64,000 bases of DNA from Oceanospirillaceae bacterium (lineage in GTDB: Bacteria; Pseudomonadota; Gammaproteobacteria; Pseudomonadales; Balneatricaceae). The translations under genes were made by a program, and so were the position numbers. A model generated the notes under the pieces. It was not told where the DNA came from, made no database searches, and worked only from the letters and a program-made list of their open reading frames with translations. The stretch lies in the NCBI GenBank assembly GCA_013373085.1, contig JABXIM010000028.1:33235-97234 (forward strand). Reading direction: 5' to 3'. Below are positions 1 to 11,407 of this stretch, in pieces (position 1 is the first letter of the stretch; the number at the start of each line of letters is the position of its first letter).

Positions 1-194
1 CGAGAACCACTGGCGTTTTATCGAGTCAATCATCTGTAGTCCGTTGTCAGGTTCAGGCACCGCCAGGGTGCTATGCCGGTCAAAAGCATTGTCCGTCCGG
101 TCTGTTCAAAACGTGTGTCCGCGGCAACCCGGCCGGGTATTTTTCAGCCCGGCTCCGGGCTAAATCAGCGAAACACCATGAGCTCCAGAACGCA

Positions 195-219
195 CTCAGC
201 CCCGGCAAGCGGGGCTGAG
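195..219. other. Stem-loop (CTCAGCCCCG-GCAAG-CGGGGCTGAG) downstream of uraA
   Basis: 10-bp perfect inverted repeat, 5-nt loop; no clear U-tract on either strand. Confidence 0.5.
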
Positions 220-306
220 CACAGAAAATGTACAGGGAGGGCCGCGCGCGTACCCTAACGACTCGGGACCGGAGCGTCAAGGCAGCGCCGGCCTCGAGCC
301 GGGATT

Positions 307-1605
307 TCAGCGGGTATGCTCGATGATATCGTCGACGACCTCCTTTTCTTCGTCGAGATCATCGCGATCCGGTGCGTCGCGCGGCAGGACGAGATTCAGG
401 ATGATCGCCGCGATGCCGCACAACGCCACGCCCTGCAGGCTCGAAGCGCCCTCCCCGATCACCATGCCGCCGATACCGAACACCAGCACCGTGGCGACGA
501 TCACCAGGTTGCGCTGCGCCGACAGGTCGACGTGGGCCTTGATCAGGGTATTCATGCCGACGGCGGCTATGGAGCCGAACAGCAGGATCAGAATCCCCCC
601 CATCACCGGCGTCGGGATGGTCTGCAGCAACACGCCGATCTTGGCGACGAACGCCAGGGCGATGGCGAAGATCGCCGCCCAGGTCATCACCGCCGGGTTA
701 AACGCCCGGGTCAGCATCACTGCGCCGGTCACTTCCGAGTAGGTGGTGTTCGGCGGACCGCCGAGCAGCGCCGCGGTCGAGGTGGCCAGACCGTCACCGA
801 GCAGGGTGCGATGCAGGCCGGGTTTGCGCAGGTAGTCGCGACCGGTAACGTTGCTGATCGCCAGTACGTCACCGACGTGCTCGATCGCCGGCGCGATAGC
901 CACCGGCAGCATGAACAGGATCGCCTGCCAGTTGAATTCCGGCGTCACAAAGGCCGGCACCGAGAACCAGGCTGCCTCGCCAACCGGTGTGAAATCAACC
1001 ATTCCCATCGCCAGCGCCGTCAGGTAACCCACCACGACGCCCGACAATATCGGCACCAGCCGGAAGATACCGTGGGCGAACACCGCGACGGCCAGAGTGG
1101 TCAGCAACGCCGCCATCGACACCAGCATCGCATCCCCGTAGGCGAACAATTCCGCAGCGCCGTCGCCGGTCTTGCCCATCGCCATGTTGACCGCCACCGG
1201 CGCGAGACCGAGACCGATCACCATGATAATGGGGCCGGTGACCACCGGCGGCATCAGATGATGAATGAACCCCACACCTCGCAACCGTACCGCCAGCGAC
1301 AGCAACAGATACAACACACCCGCCGCCATCAGGCCTCCCATCGTTGCCGGGATGCCCCACGCCTGAACGCCGTAAATGATCGGTGCGATAAAGGCGAACG
1401 ACGAGGCCAGAAACACCGGCACACTGCGACCGGTCGCGACCTGGAACACCAGCGTGCCGGCGCCGGCGGTGAACAGCGCGACGCTGGGGTCGAGGCCGGT
1501 CAGCAAGGGGACCAGCACCAGTGCACCGAAGGCGACGAACAGCATCTGGGAACCGGCCAGTACGCCGCGCCAGCCACTGACCGGGAATTCGCTTACATTT
1601 GCCAT
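307..1605 (-). CDS. uraA: Uracil permease, NCS2 family (uracil-xanthine permease)
   Basis: 432-aa polytopic ORF with NCS2 features (QTIPTPVMGGI, GGPPNTTYSE); adjacent to upp. Confidence 0.93.
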   Translation of the reverse strand: MANVSEFPVSGWRGVLAGSQMLFVAFGALVLVPLLTGLDPSVALFTAGAGTLVFQVATGRSVPVFLASSFAFIAPIIYGVQAWGIPATMGGLMAAGVLYLLLSLAVRLRGVGFIHHLMPPVVTGPIIMVIGLGLAPVAVNMAMGKTGDGAAELFAYGDAMLVSMAALLTTLAVAVFAHGIFRLVPILSGVVVGYLTALAMGMVDFTPVGEAAWFSVPAFVTPEFNWQAILFMLPVAIAPAIEHVGDVLAISNVTGRDYLRKPGLHRTLLGDGLATSTAALLGGPPNTTYSEVTGAVMLTRAFNPAVMTWAAIFAIALAFVAKIGVLLQTIPTPVMGGILILLFGSIAAVGMNTLIKAHVDLSAQRNLVIVATVLVFGIGGMVIGEGASSLQGVALCGIAAIILNLVLPRDAPDRDDLDEEKEVVDDIIEHTR

Positions 1606-1614
1606 CGCCCGCTC

Positions 1615-2241
1615 CTACTGGGTGCCGAAGATCTTGTCACCGGCATCACCAAGGCCGGGCAATATATAGCCTTTGTCGTTAAGCCGCTCGTCGATCGAGG
1701 CGGTAAAAATATCGACGTCGGGATGGGCCGCCTCGACCTTGCGGATTCCCTCGGGTGCTGCCACCAGCACCAGCACGCGAATGCTGCTGCAGCCGGCTTT
1801 TTTCAGCATATCGATGGTCGCCACCAGGGTGCCGCCGGTCGCCAGCATTGGGTCGATAATCAGCGCCATGCGCTCGTCGATATCGTTGGCCAGCTTCTCG
1901 AAATAGGGTACCGGCTCCAGGGTTTCCTCGTTGCGGTATAGACCGACCACCGAGATCTTGGCGCTCGGCACCAACTCCAGTACGCCTTCCAGCATGCCGA
2001 GACCGGCCCGCAGTATCGGCACCACGGTGAACTTTTTGCCCTTGATGCGTTCAGCCTGGACCGGGCCGCACCAGCCCTGCACTTCGTAGGGCTCCAGCTC
2101 AAGGTCCTTGGTGCCCTCATAGGTCAGCAGGCAGGCCACCTCGGATGCCAACTGGCGGAAGCTTCGGGTACTCAGATTGACGGAACGCATCAGGCCCAGC
2201 TTGTGGCGGACCAACGGATGTCGGATTTCATGAACGCTCAT
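1615..2241 (-). CDS. upp: Uracil phosphoribosyltransferase
   Basis: PRPP-binding motif [14 protein letters not shown]; full-length 208 aa. Confidence 0.97.
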   Translation of the reverse strand: MSVHEIRHPLVRHKLGLMRSVNLSTRSFRQLASEVACLLTYEGTKDLELEPYEVQGWCGPVQAERIKGKKFTVVPILRAGLGMLEGVLELVPSAKISVVGLYRNEETLEPVPYFEKLANDIDERMALIIDPMLATGGTLVATIDMLKKAGCSSIRVLVLVAAPEGIRKVEAAHPDVDIFTASIDERLNDKGYILPGLGDAGDKIFGTQ

Positions 2242-2539
2242 CGGTATCTCTCATTCAGGTGGCATTGGGTAGTCGCTGGGTAAGCGTGTGCCCACTCCAA
2301 GCCCGGCATGGCAAAATCGCGTGAATCCTAGTCAAAGCTGGACGGTTTGTCATCTTGCCTTTTGACCATATGGACAGTATTTTGAACGGTTTGCCGCAGT
2401 CGTTCGACGAAAGCGCAGCCGCTTGTACTTCCACAAAAACCGTCTTTATTGATATAGGGCGCAGGTGCGGGCGTTTCGACAATCACCTGCGCGCAGTTGC
2501 GCCAAGACCTCAATCTTTTGACCAATAGCCGAATCTGCG

Positions 2540-3100
2540 ATGAGCGAAAACGATCTGGACCATATCCGACAGGTATACGCCGAAGCCGACCTGCTGCACA
2601 GCGCAGAGGAAGTCGAGGCGTCCATTGATACCATGGCCGAAGCCATCAGCGCCGAGCTCGGCGACCGCAACCCGGTGCTGTTCAGCATCATGAACGGTGG
2701 CCTGGTCATCGGCGGCAAGCTGTTGACCCGCCTCGAGTTTCCACTGGAATCGAGCTACCTTCACGCAACCCGTTACCGCAACAGCACCAGCGGCCACGAA
2801 CTGGAGTGGAAAGTGCCGCCGATGATCGAGTTTCGCGACCGCCCGGTACTGATCATCGACGACATCCTCGACGAAGGTCACACCCTTGCCGAGATTATCG
2901 ACTATTTCAGGCGTGAAGGCGCCGGCGAGGTTTATACCGCGGTATTGATCGACAAGGTGCACGACCGCAAGGCGCGCGCCGATCTGAAAGCCGATTTCGT
3001 CGGCTTGGAAACCGTCGACCGCTACGTCTTCGGTTACGGCATGGATTACAAGGGCTACTGGCGCAATGCGCCCGGCATATTCGCCGTCAAGGGGTTGTGA
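2540..3100 (+). CDS. hpt: Hypoxanthine-guanine phosphoribosyltransferase
   Basis: PRTase motif RPVLIIDDILDEGHTL; 186 aa. Confidence 0.88.
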   Translation: MSENDLDHIRQVYAEADLLHSAEEVEASIDTMAEAISAELGDRNPVLFSIMNGGLVIGGKLLTRLEFPLESSYLHATRYRNSTSGHELEWKVPPMIEFRDRPVLIIDDILDEGHTLAEIIDYFRREGAGEVYTAVLIDKVHDRKARADLKADFVGLETVDRYVFGYGMDYKGYWRNAPGIFAVKGL

Positions 3101-3863
3101 CCGGATGCAGTTCATCGAACAGCGCGACGAATTCCTTGGTCAGCTTGTGGTTCGGCGCCAGGTGAATCAGCGGCCGAGACTCGTCGTGTGACTCACGCAT
3201 TTTCACCGATGACGAGATACGGGTATTCAGCAAGGGCAGCTGTTCTTCGGCGAGCTGCGCCACGATTTTCTGCGGCAGCGACGCCCGCGGCTGGAACTGG
3301 TTGACGACGATCCCTTCGACTTGAAGCGCCTCATTATGGTCGATCTGGGTTTCCCGCACGTTATCGAGCAGACTGTATAGCGCCTGGCGCGCGAACTCGT
3401 CGCAGTCGAACGGGATCAGGCAACGCTCTGCCGCCACCAGAGCCGAAAGCGTGAAGAAGTTGAACGCCGGCGGAGTATCGATGTAAATAGCGTCGTACTC
3501 GTCGAGCCGGTTCAGCGCATCGCGCAGCTTGTAGATCTTGTGCTTGGCTTCGAGCTTGGCATGCAGATCACCGACTTCAGGGCTGGACGGGATCAAAAAC
3601 AGGTTTTCGTACGGTGTTTCATGTACGAACTCGTCAGCGGAGGCCGGCTTGAGTTGCCGCGTCAGTATCTGTTCGAACAGGCCATGGATATCGGCCTGGG
3701 TATGGGCGGCGTTCTCGCCGAGCAGATACTGGGTCGAGTTGCACTGGGGGTCGAGATCGACAATCAGCGTCCTCAAACCTCGGGCCGCACTGATCGCAGC
3801 AAGGTTGGTCGTGATACTGGATTTGCCGACGCCGCCCTTCTGATTGAATACGACACGCTTCAT
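3087..3863 (-). CDS. ParA family ATPase (orphan, no adjacent parB)
   Basis: Deviant Walker A VFNQKGGVGKSSITTN; LIVDLDPQCNST; start at internal Met (MKRVVFNQ). Confidence 0.92.
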   Translation of the reverse strand: MKRVVFNQKGGVGKSSITTNLAAISAARGLRTLIVDLDPQCNSTQYLLGENAAHTQADIHGLFEQILTRQLKPASADEFVHETPYENLFLIPSSPEVGDLHAKLEAKHKIYKLRDALNRLDEYDAIYIDTPPAFNFFTLSALVAAERCLIPFDCDEFARQALYSLLDNVRETQIDHNEALQVEGIVVNQFQPRASLPQKIVAQLAEEQLPLLNTRISSSVKMRESHDESRPLIHLAPNHKLTKEFVALFDELHPVTTP

Positions 3864-3933
3864 CGATGCACTCCGAACGCTTTTATTATTCACTCGGCAT
3901 TTAACCGGGCATTCCTGCCTGCTTCACTATCGT

Positions 3934-4017
3934 CCTTGAAAACCTGAGGGGTTGCCCCCCCAGGCGTTCAAGGATTCGTATCGGGGCTACGACCAGTTAT
4001 GATGCATCCATGCATCA
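3934..4017. promoter_or_regulatory. parA upstream region: nested hairpin (3934-3973) plus palindrome TGATGCAT-CC-ATGCATCA (4000-4017)
   Basis: Inverted repeats CCTTGAA/TTCAAGG with inner CCTG/CAGG and GGGG/CCCC; perfect 8-bp arms around CC. Confidence 0.5.
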
Positions 4018-4070
4018 ACTAAGGGTGAACGGTATATGCCTGCCGTTTCGCTTCCCCCGCCACCATGGGA

Positions 4071-5090
4071 TCAACCTTCCGACAGCAGATCGCGCAGGTC
4101 GATGATCCCCGCATTGGCCCGGGAAATGTAGGAAGCCATCACCAGGGAATGGTTGGCAACCAGGCCGAAGCCGGTGCCGTTGAGGATGAATGGACTCCAG
4201 ATGGTATTCTGCGTCGCCTCGAGTTCCCGGATGATCTGCTGCAAACTAACCAGCGCTTCCTTCTTCTCCAGGGTTTCGGCGAAATCCATTTCCACACCTT
4301 GCAGGAGATGGAGCAGCGCCCAGGCGGTGCCGCGGGCTTCGTAGAAAACGTTATCGATCTCCATCCAGGGCGTTTTGTAATCGACTTGATTGGCAGCCTG
4401 CGCTGACGATGACTCGACAGCGCCGAGAGCGTGCCGTCCGACGCTGGCACTGAGCCGCTGCGACAGGCTGCCGAGGCGTGTCGAGACGTCCGCCAGCCAC
4501 TCCCGCAGGTTGTCGGCACGGGCGTGAAACTCGGCCTCTCCGCCACCGGCCAACATGCGTGACTGGTAGGCGCGAAGATGCATCAGTGCCTTGCGGTATT
4601 CACGCTCGGTTGGTGGCAGCAGCCAGCTGTTGTTATTGAAGTGCAGCAGCGGCTCGGCCTCGATAAGATCCGGATCTTCGGTCGACTGCGATTGCGACCG
4701 GCTGAACGCCTTGCGCATCGCGCGGCTTGCATCGCGCGCCTGCACCAGCGCGCCATATTCCCAGCGCGGCACGTTGTCCAGCCAGACACCAGGCGGCAGG
4801 CGGTCGTTGCGGAGATAGCCGCCGGGCTTGTCGAGCAGGGTTTCGACGATATGGATCAGCGCGCCGGTGGTATGGGCTCCGACCACGACAGGCGCGCCGG
4901 CGGCCTGTTCCGACACCACTTCGCCGACTTCGAAACGGCCAGGTTCCCAGCTCCAGAACATGCCCAATATGACGCAAACAAGCAGGTACAGCCCGACCAG
5001 AGCCAGCACCCACTTGAACCAGCCACTGGAGCCGAAACGGGCACTCAGCCGGTCCCAGCGCGTGAGCCACCAACGCTGCAATTTTTCCAA
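4071..5090 (-). CDS. DUF2333 family membrane-anchored protein
   Basis: N-terminal TM (WFKWVLALVGLYLLVCVILGMF) and typical PPGVWLDNVP...WEYGALVQARD; start uncertain (TTG near 5090 with AGGAAAAGGA upstream). Confidence 0.75.
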   Translation of the reverse strand: MEKLQRWWLTRWDRLSARFGSSGWFKWVLALVGLYLLVCVILGMFWSWEPGRFEVGEVVSEQAAGAPVVVGAHTTGALIHIVETLLDKPGGYLRNDRLPPGVWLDNVPRWEYGALVQARDASRAMRKAFSRSQSQSTEDPDLIEAEPLLHFNNNSWLLPPTEREYRKALMHLRAYQSRMLAGGGEAEFHARADNLREWLADVSTRLGSLSQRLSASVGRHALGAVESSSAQAANQVDYKTPWMEIDNVFYEARGTAWALLHLLQGVEMDFAETLEKKEALVSLQQIIRELEATQNTIWSPFILNGTGFGLVANHSLVMASYISRANAGIIDLRDLLSEG

Positions 5091-5381
5091 GATGCTTTCC
5101 TTTTCCTCGACGGCACCGCACCGCCATCCGCTGCGGAAATATATGCTGCAACGCACTATTACCGATTTGCCGTAGAGGGTCAATGGCGCTACAGGAGGCG
5201 GGCTGGCCGTTTTCTGTTCAGAAAAAGACCTCAAGAGGCTAAACAAAGCGGGAAATCAACCGTAACTTCTTTGAAATAGCCGCTAACAGCACACTCACAG
5301 GGGTTTTAATGGACACCCTTGGCAGTTTCATGCACACTAGGCGGTCAATTCGCCCTTACAGCTGATTTTCGAGGCATCTGG

Positions 5382-5819
5382 ATGGCCAGGATCCTGGTCC
5401 TGCACGGACCCAACCTGAACCTGCTCGGTACACGTGAACCCGGCATCTACGGCGCTACCCGGCTGCAGGATATCGATGCAGCGCTGGAAAGCCAGGCCCA
5501 AGCCGCCGGACACGCCCTGAGCAGCTTCCAGAGCAATGCCGAACATCAATTGATCGACCGCATCCACGCTGCACGTGACGAGGACGTCGCCTTCATCATC
5601 ATCAACCCGGCGGCCTTCACGCACACCAGCGTGGCGCTGCGCGATGCATTGCTGGCGGTGGACATTCCGTTTTACGAGGTCCATCTGTCCAACGTGCATG
5701 CGCGCGAGGCCTTCCGCCATCATTCGTATTTCTCCGATGTGGCGAAGGGCGTAATCTGCGGTTTCGGTAGTCAGGGCTATGAATTCGCACTCAGGGCTGC
5801 AATCAACCAGCTACCCTGA
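5382..5819 (+). CDS. aroQ: Type II 3-dehydroquinate dehydratase
   Basis: [49 protein letters not shown]. Confidence 0.96.
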   Translation: MARILVLHGPNLNLLGTREPGIYGATRLQDIDAALESQAQAAGHALSSFQSNAEHQLIDRIHAARDEDVAFIIINPAAFTHTSVALRDALLAVDIPFYEVHLSNVHAREAFRHHSYFSDVAKGVICGFGSQGYEFALRAAINQLP

Positions 5820-5868
5820 GCACTTGCCAGTAAAACCATTGTCACCACGAATTGAAGACGAGACCAGA

Positions 5869-6333
5869 ATGGATATCCGCAAAGTCAAGAAACTGATCGA
5901 GCTGCTGGAAGAATCCAACATCAACGAAATCGAGATCAAGGAGGGCGAGGAGTCCGTTCGTATCAGCCGCCTGTCCCAGAACGGCGCCACGCCGATGGTG
6001 ATGCCGCAGGCTTACGTTCAGCAGGCACCCATCGCCGCTCCGGCACCGGTGGCCGCGCCGGCTGCAGCCGCCGAACCCGCCGCAGCCGAAGAGCCGAACG
6101 GTCATGTCGTGCGCTCGCCGATGGTCGGCACTTTCTACCGCTCCCCGTCTCCGAGCTCGCCTGCATTCATTGAAGTCGGCAAGAGCGTCAAGGCTGGCGA
6201 TGTGATCTGCATCGTCGAAGCCATGAAGATGATGAACCAGATTGAAGCCGACAAGTCCGGCGTCATCGAAGCCATCCTGGTCGAAGACGGCCAGCCGGTC
6301 GAGTACGACCAGCCGCTGGTCACCATCGTCTAA
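5869..6333 (+). CDS. accB: Acetyl-CoA carboxylase biotin carboxyl carrier protein
   Basis: Biotinylation motif VEAMKMMN; Ala/Pro linker; followed by accC. Confidence 0.97.
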   Translation: MDIRKVKKLIELLEESNINEIEIKEGEESVRISRLSQNGATPMVMPQAYVQQAPIAAPAPVAAPAAAAEPAAAEEPNGHVVRSPMVGTFYRSPSPSSPAFIEVGKSVKAGDVICIVEAMKMMNQIEADKSGVIEAILVEDGQPVEYDQPLVTIV

Positions 6334-6364
6334 GCGCCGCTGCATCAGATCAAGGAATTAACAG

Positions 6365-7705
6365 ATGCTTGAAAAAGTCGTCATAGCCAACCGGGGCGAA
6401 ATCGCGCTGCGGATACTGCGGGCCTGCAAGGAGCTGGGCATCAAAACCGTCGCGGTTCACTCCGTAGCGGACCGCGACCTGATGCACGTACGCATGGCCG
6501 ACGAGGCCGTCTGTATCGGCCCGGCACCGTCTCCGGCGAGCTACCTCAACATCCCGGCGATCATCAGCGCCGCCGAAGTGACCGATGCCAGCGGTATTCA
6601 CCCCGGCTACGGCTTCCTCGCCGAGAACGCGAACTTCGCCGAGCAGGTCGAACGTTCCGGCTTCAAGTTCATCGGCCCGACCGCCGACGTCATCCGCCTG
6701 ATGGGCGACAAGGTCTCCGCTATCGAGGCAATGAAGAAAGCCGGCGTACCCACGGTGCCGGGTTCCGACGGACCCCTGCCCGAAGATGCCGAAGAAATCC
6801 ACGCCATTGCCCAGCGCATCGGCTATCCGGTGATCATCAAGGCTGCCGCCGGCGGCGGTGGTCGCGGCATGCGCGTGGTGCACACCGAAGCGGCGCTGCT
6901 GAACTCGATCCATATCACGCGCTCCGAAGCCGCTGCGGCCTTCGGCGACGATACGGTGTACATGGAGAAGTTTCTCGAGAATCCGCGTCACGTCGAGGTA
7001 CAGGTGCTGGCCGACGGGCAGGGCAACGCCATCCATCTCTACGATCGCGACTGCTCACTGCAGCGCCGTCATCAGAAGGTGGTCGAGGAAGCGCCGGCGC
7101 CCCATATCGATCCCGATGCTCGCCGTCACGTGCTGCAGTCCTGCATCGACGCCTGCATCACCATCAACTATCGCGGAGCTGGCACCTTCGAGTTCCTCTA
7201 CGAAGACGGCCGTTTCTACTTCATCGAGATGAACACCCGCGTTCAGGTGGAGCACCCGGTCACCGAAATGGTTACCGGCGTCGATATCGTCAAGGAACAG
7301 CTGCGCATCGCGTCCGGCGAGAAACTGTCGCTGACCCAGGACGACATCGTCTGCCGGGGTCACGCCTTCGAGTGCCGCATCAACGCCGAGGACCCGAAGA
7401 CCTTCATGCCGAGCCCCGGCAACGTCAAGCACTTCCACTCACCGGGCGGTTTCGGCGTCCGCGTGGACTCGCACCTGTACAGCGGCTATACCGTGCCGCC
7501 CAACTACGACTCCCTGGTGGCCAAGCTGATCACCTATGGCGAGGACCGCGAGATCGCGCTGACGCGCATGCGCAATGCGCTGGACGAGATGCTGGTCGAG
7601 GGCATCCGCACCAATATCCCGCTGCACCAGGATATCGTGCGCGATACCAACTTCGCCAAGGGCGGCGTCAACATCCACTACCTGGAAAAGAAGCTGGGGC
7701 TGTAA
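6365..7705 (+). CDS. accC: Acetyl-CoA carboxylase biotin carboxylase subunit
   Basis: [36 protein letters not shown]; 446 aa. Confidence 0.98.
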   Translation: MLEKVVIANRGEIALRILRACKELGIKTVAVHSVADRDLMHVRMADEAVCIGPAPSPASYLNIPAIISAAEVTDASGIHPGYGFLAENANFAEQVERSGFKFIGPTADVIRLMGDKVSAIEAMKKAGVPTVPGSDGPLPEDAEEIHAIAQRIGYPVIIKAAAGGGGRGMRVVHTEAALLNSIHITRSEAAAAFGDDTVYMEKFLENPRHVEVQVLADGQGNAIHLYDRDCSLQRRHQKVVEEAPAPHIDPDARRHVLQSCIDACITINYRGAGTFEFLYEDGRFYFIEMNTRVQVEHPVTEMVTGVDIVKEQLRIASGEKLSLTQDDIVCRGHAFECRINAEDPKTFMPSPGNVKHFHSPGGFGVRVDSHLYSGYTVPPNYDSLVAKLITYGEDREIALTRMRNALDEMLVEGIRTNIPLHQDIVRDTNFAKGGVNIHYLEKKLGL

Positions 7706-7763
7706 AGGCAACCCCAGCTTCTAGCGGCAGTCGGGCAGCAACCCGCCTGTCGCCGCCGGAACC

Positions 7764-7786
7764 AAGCCCGCATCCGCGGGCTTTTT
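7764..7786 (+). terminator. Rho-independent terminator after accC
   Basis: AAGCCCGC-ATCC-GCGGGCTT followed by TTT. Confidence 0.8.
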
Positions 7787-7878
7787 CATGGCAGGCCTGC
7801 CTCGGTCACGCACCTATGCCCGGGTGGGCCTGCCTGTCCCCGCTACCGCTACCTTTCGCCTCCCCTAACCTTACGCCC

Positions 7879-7910
7879 ATGGCTCATGGCTCATGGCTCA
7901 TGGCTCATGG
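7879..7910. repeat. Heptanucleotide tandem repeat (ATGGCTC)x4.6
   Basis: Direct reading: atggctcatggctcatggctcatggctcatgg. Confidence 0.9.
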
Positions 7911-7990
7911 CGTCCGACAATGGTTCCCCACGGCTTCCGAATCGGCCATACTCTTCCTTATTCTATTTATGCAAGCGATACGGACTCCTT

Positions 7991-8884
7991 ATGCCCTGGC
8001 TACAAATCAAGCTCTCGATCAAACCCGATGTGGCGGAGCAGTACGAAGATATCCTGCTGGCAGCCGGCTGCGCGGCCGTCACCTACCAGGATTCGGCTGA
8101 CGAGCCAATCTTCGAACCGGACCTCGGCACCACGCCGCTCTGGTCCGACACCACCATCACCGGGTTGTTCGCCGCCGAGCATGATCTGAAGGAGACGGAA
8201 AAGATCGTGCGCGAAGCGCACGAACAGCTGTTCCCCGACCAGCCGCTGCCCGAGTTTCGGGCCGAGATCCTGGAGGACAAGGACTGGGAGCGCGAGTGGA
8301 TGAGCAACTACCACCCGATGCGCTTCGGTCAGCGGCTCTGGGTCTGCCCGAGCTGGCGAGAAGCCCCCGAGCCCGATGCCGTCAACCTGATGCTGGATCC
8401 CGGCCTGGCATTCGGCACCGGTACCCACCCGACCACCGCGCTGTGCCTGGAATGGCTCGACGCCGAGCCGCTAGCCGGCAAAGGCGTGACCGACTACGGC
8501 TGTGGCTCCGGCATTCTGGGTATCGCCGCACTGTTGCTGGGCGCCGATTCGGTTCTGGCAGTCGACATCGATCCTCAGGCGCTGCAGGCCACCCGCAGCA
8601 ATCTGGAGCGCAACAATCTGGACGTCAGTCGGCTCGAGGCCTGCCTGCCGGAACAGGCGCCGGAGAGAGAATCCGACGTCCTGGTCGCCAATATTCTCGC
8701 GGGCCCGCTGGTCGAGCTGGCGCCAACGCTGGCCAAGCGGGTGCGCAGCGGCGGGCGCATCGCGTTGTCCGGCCTGCTGGAACAGCAGGCCGAAGAGATC
8801 CAGGCCGCCTACAGCCCCTGGTTCCGCCTCGACCCGATTGCCGAGCGCGATGGCTGGATCCGGATTTCCGGCACCAGACTCTGA
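7991..8884 (+). CDS. prmA: Ribosomal protein L11 methyltransferase
   Basis: MPWLQIKL start; [43 protein letters not shown]. Confidence 0.96.
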   Translation: MPWLQIKLSIKPDVAEQYEDILLAAGCAAVTYQDSADEPIFEPDLGTTPLWSDTTITGLFAAEHDLKETEKIVREAHEQLFPDQPLPEFRAEILEDKDWEREWMSNYHPMRFGQRLWVCPSWREAPEPDAVNLMLDPGLAFGTGTHPTTALCLEWLDAEPLAGKGVTDYGCGSGILGIAALLLGADSVLAVDIDPQALQATRSNLERNNLDVSRLEACLPEQAPERESDVLVANILAGPLVELAPTLAKRVRSGGRIALSGLLEQQAEEIQAAYSPWFRLDPIAERDGWIRISGTRL

Positions 8885-8912
8885 CCCAAACAGGATCTAC
8901 CCGGGTTAAGCC

Positions 8913-9890
8913 ATGCAAGACGGCCTGATCACCGAATGCCCCGAATGCCAGACCCGCTTCAACGTATCCGAAGGCCAGCTGCAGCTGGCCAACGGCAAGG
9001 TACGTTGCGGCGCCTGTCTGCGCGTGTTCGACGCCAGGGCGCAGCAAATCGGGGCGTCTGAAGCCGGCTCGCCCGAGCCGGTGCTCGATTCGCCGGTTGT
9101 AGCCAGCGGGACATCCGACGACACTTTCAGTATCGAGACCGAGACACCAGTGGGTATCGGAACTCCGCCGCCAGCTGAAACACCTTTACCCGGTCCTGAA
9201 GCCGCGCCACGGCCGGCACCGGCCGTGCAACAGTGGGCCCCACCGCCCCAACCTCATCCAGTCCCACCCGAGCCCTCGCGGCCACCGCAGGAGACAACTC
9301 CCGAACCTTCGGCGGAACCGCCTGCGCCGGTCCGACTGATGCCGAGCCTGTCGCTGAACGAACTTCATGCGGAACCGCTGCAATTGGAGCGGGAGCCGGA
9401 ACCGGCATCGCCCGCCGCCATCCTGGGCTGGGGACTGGGGTGCCTGCTGGCCCTTGTTCTGCTGGCAGCTCAGCTGAGCTGGTTCAACCGCCTCGACTGG
9501 GCGCGGCAGGATCAGCTCGCCGGTTTCTACGAGATCCTCTGCCATCAGGTCCAGTGCAACATCCCGCCGCGTCGCGATATCGCGCAGATTCACAATCTCC
9601 AGCTGGTCGTCCGTGCCCACCCCGAGTACCAGGACGCGCTCAGCGTGCACCTGCTACTGGAGAATGACGCCGGTTTCGAACAACCCTTCCCGGCTATCGA
9701 CCTGAGTTTCGCCGACATCCGCGGCCGTACCGTCGCCAGTCGGCGCCTGGAACCGGCCGACTATCTCGACCCCGACCTCAACCCGTTGCGCATGGATCGC
9801 AGCCAGCCCTACCAGGTCAACCTCGAGATCCTCGATCCCGGCCGACGGGCCGTCAGCTATGAAGTCCAGCTGGCACCCGCCCGGCTTTAG
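8913..9890 (+). CDS. Zinc-ribbon (MJ0042-type) and DUF3426 domain membrane protein
   Basis: CPECQTRFNVSEGQLQLANGKVRCGACLRVFDA; Pro-rich linker; one TM; DUF3426-like C-terminus. Confidence 0.85.
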   Translation: MQDGLITECPECQTRFNVSEGQLQLANGKVRCGACLRVFDARAQQIGASEAGSPEPVLDSPVVASGTSDDTFSIETETPVGIGTPPPAETPLPGPEAAPRPAPAVQQWAPPPQPHPVPPEPSRPPQETTPEPSAEPPAPVRLMPSLSLNELHAEPLQLEREPEPASPAAILGWGLGCLLALVLLAAQLSWFNRLDWARQDQLAGFYEILCHQVQCNIPPRRDIAQIHNLQLVVRAHPEYQDALSVHLLLENDAGFEQPFPAIDLSFADIRGRTVASRRLEPADYLDPDLNPLRMDRSQPYQVNLEILDPGRRAVSYEVQLAPARL

Positions 9891-10069
9891 CGCCGCGGCC
9901 CGATTAGCACCAGCCCGCCAATTGCGCAAGCCTGATTTTGCTCAATTTTTCATCACTTACGGGTTGGAGCGGCTGGTACGAAGGGGTATCATTGGCCGCC
10001 TTCCTTGAGTGAACCGGTACGGAGCCCTCGCGGCTTCGCGGTGTTGTTTTCTCTGAAATAAGGTCAACC

Positions 10070-11056
10070 ATGTTCCGAATCGGACCCTACTCCATTGACA
10101 GTCAGGTGGTTCTGGCCCCGATGGCAGGCGTTACCGACCGGCCTTTTCGCCAGCTCTGCCGGCGACTGGGCGCGGGCATGGTCGTATCCGAAATGGTGAC
10201 CTCCGATACCCGGCTATGGAACAGCCGCAAATCAGCCCACCGGCTCAACCACGACGGCGAACCGGAGCCCAGATCCGTGCAGATCGCCGGCGGAGACCCC
10301 GAGATGATGGCCGAGGCCGCACGGATGAACGCGGCGCGCGGCGCCCAGATCATCGACATCAATATGGGGTGCCCGGCAAAAAAGGTCTGCAACAAGGCCG
10401 CCGGTTCCGCACTGCTGCAGGACGAGCCGCTGGTTCGCGACATCCTGCAGGCTGTGGTCGAGTCGGTCGCTGTGCCGGTGACGCTGAAAATCCGCACCGG
10501 CTGGAACCCGGACAACCGCAACGGCGTCCGCGTGGCGCGGATTGCGGAAGCCGCCGGGATCCGGGCACTGGCCGTTCACGGTCGCACCCGGGCCTGCGGT
10601 TACAAGGGCGCGGTGGAATACGACACCATCAGAGAAATCAAGCAGACAGTGGCCATCCCGGTGTTTGCCAACGGCGATATCGACTCGCCGCTAAAGGCAC
10701 GCCAGGTGCTGGACTACACCGGCGCCGATGCCGTGATGATCGGTCGAGCGGCCCAGGGGCGTCCCTGGCTGCTGCGCGAGATCGATCATTACCTGCGCCA
10801 CGGCCGTTTGCTGGCAGCACCAAACCGGCAAGAAATCACGGAAATCCTGGTCGAGCATGTGCAGGCACTGCACCAGTTCTACGGTGAGTACATGGGTGTG
10901 CGCATCGCGCGCAAACATGTGGGCTGGTACCTGCAGGCCGAACCGGGCGGCCGTCTCTTCAGACAGGCTTTCAATCAGTTGGAAACAGCAGACGATCAGT
11001 TTACCGCCATCGACGGCTTTTTTGCGCAGGACGCAAACGCCGGCGCGGCGGCCTGA
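10070..11056 (+). CDS. dusB: tRNA-dihydrouridine synthase B
   Basis: [43 protein letters not shown]; upstream of fis. Confidence 0.96.
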   Translation: MFRIGPYSIDSQVVLAPMAGVTDRPFRQLCRRLGAGMVVSEMVTSDTRLWNSRKSAHRLNHDGEPEPRSVQIAGGDPEMMAEAARMNAARGAQIIDINMGCPAKKVCNKAAGSALLQDEPLVRDILQAVVESVAVPVTLKIRTGWNPDNRNGVRVARIAEAAGIRALAVHGRTRACGYKGAVEYDTIREIKQTVAIPVFANGDIDSPLKARQVLDYTGADAVMIGRAAQGRPWLLREIDHYLRHGRLLAAPNRQEITEILVEHVQALHQFYGEYMGVRIARKHVGWYLQAEPGGRLFRQAFNQLETADDQFTAIDGFFAQDANAGAAA

Positions 11057-11082
11057 TCACAGGCAATGGACAGACACCCAAA

Positions 11083-11370
11083 GTGGATATTAAAGAAATC
11101 AAGCAGCCGACTCTCGCCGCGCAACAGCCGCAGGACGCTCCGAACCAGACACTGCGTGACAACGTTCACCAGTCGCTGACGAACTACTTCAAGCAGCTGG
11201 ACGGTCAACCGGTCACCGATGTCTACCAGATGGTGCTGGCCGAAATCGAAGCGCCGTTGTTCGAAACGGTCATGGCCTATACCAAGGACAACCAGACCAA
11301 AGCCTCCCAGCTGCTCGGTCTGAACCGCGGTACGCTGCGCAAGAAGCTGAAGCAGTACGGACTGCTGTAA
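11083..11370 (+). CDS. fis: Fis family nucleoid-associated DNA-binding protein (GTG start)
   Basis: C-terminal [25 protein letters not shown]; dusB-fis synteny. Confidence 0.95.
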   Translation: MDIKEIKQPTLAAQQPQDAPNQTLRDNVHQSLTNYFKQLDGQPVTDVYQMVLAEIEAPLFETVMAYTKDNQTKASQLLGLNRGTLRKKLKQYGLL

Positions 11371-11407
11371 CCGATTTCCTTTTCGTCAACCGGAACCCCG
11401 AAATAAC

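Noticed and set aside
316-1941. 541-aa open frame antisense to uraA/upp
   Set aside because: Spurious antisense frame; both sense genes are conserved.
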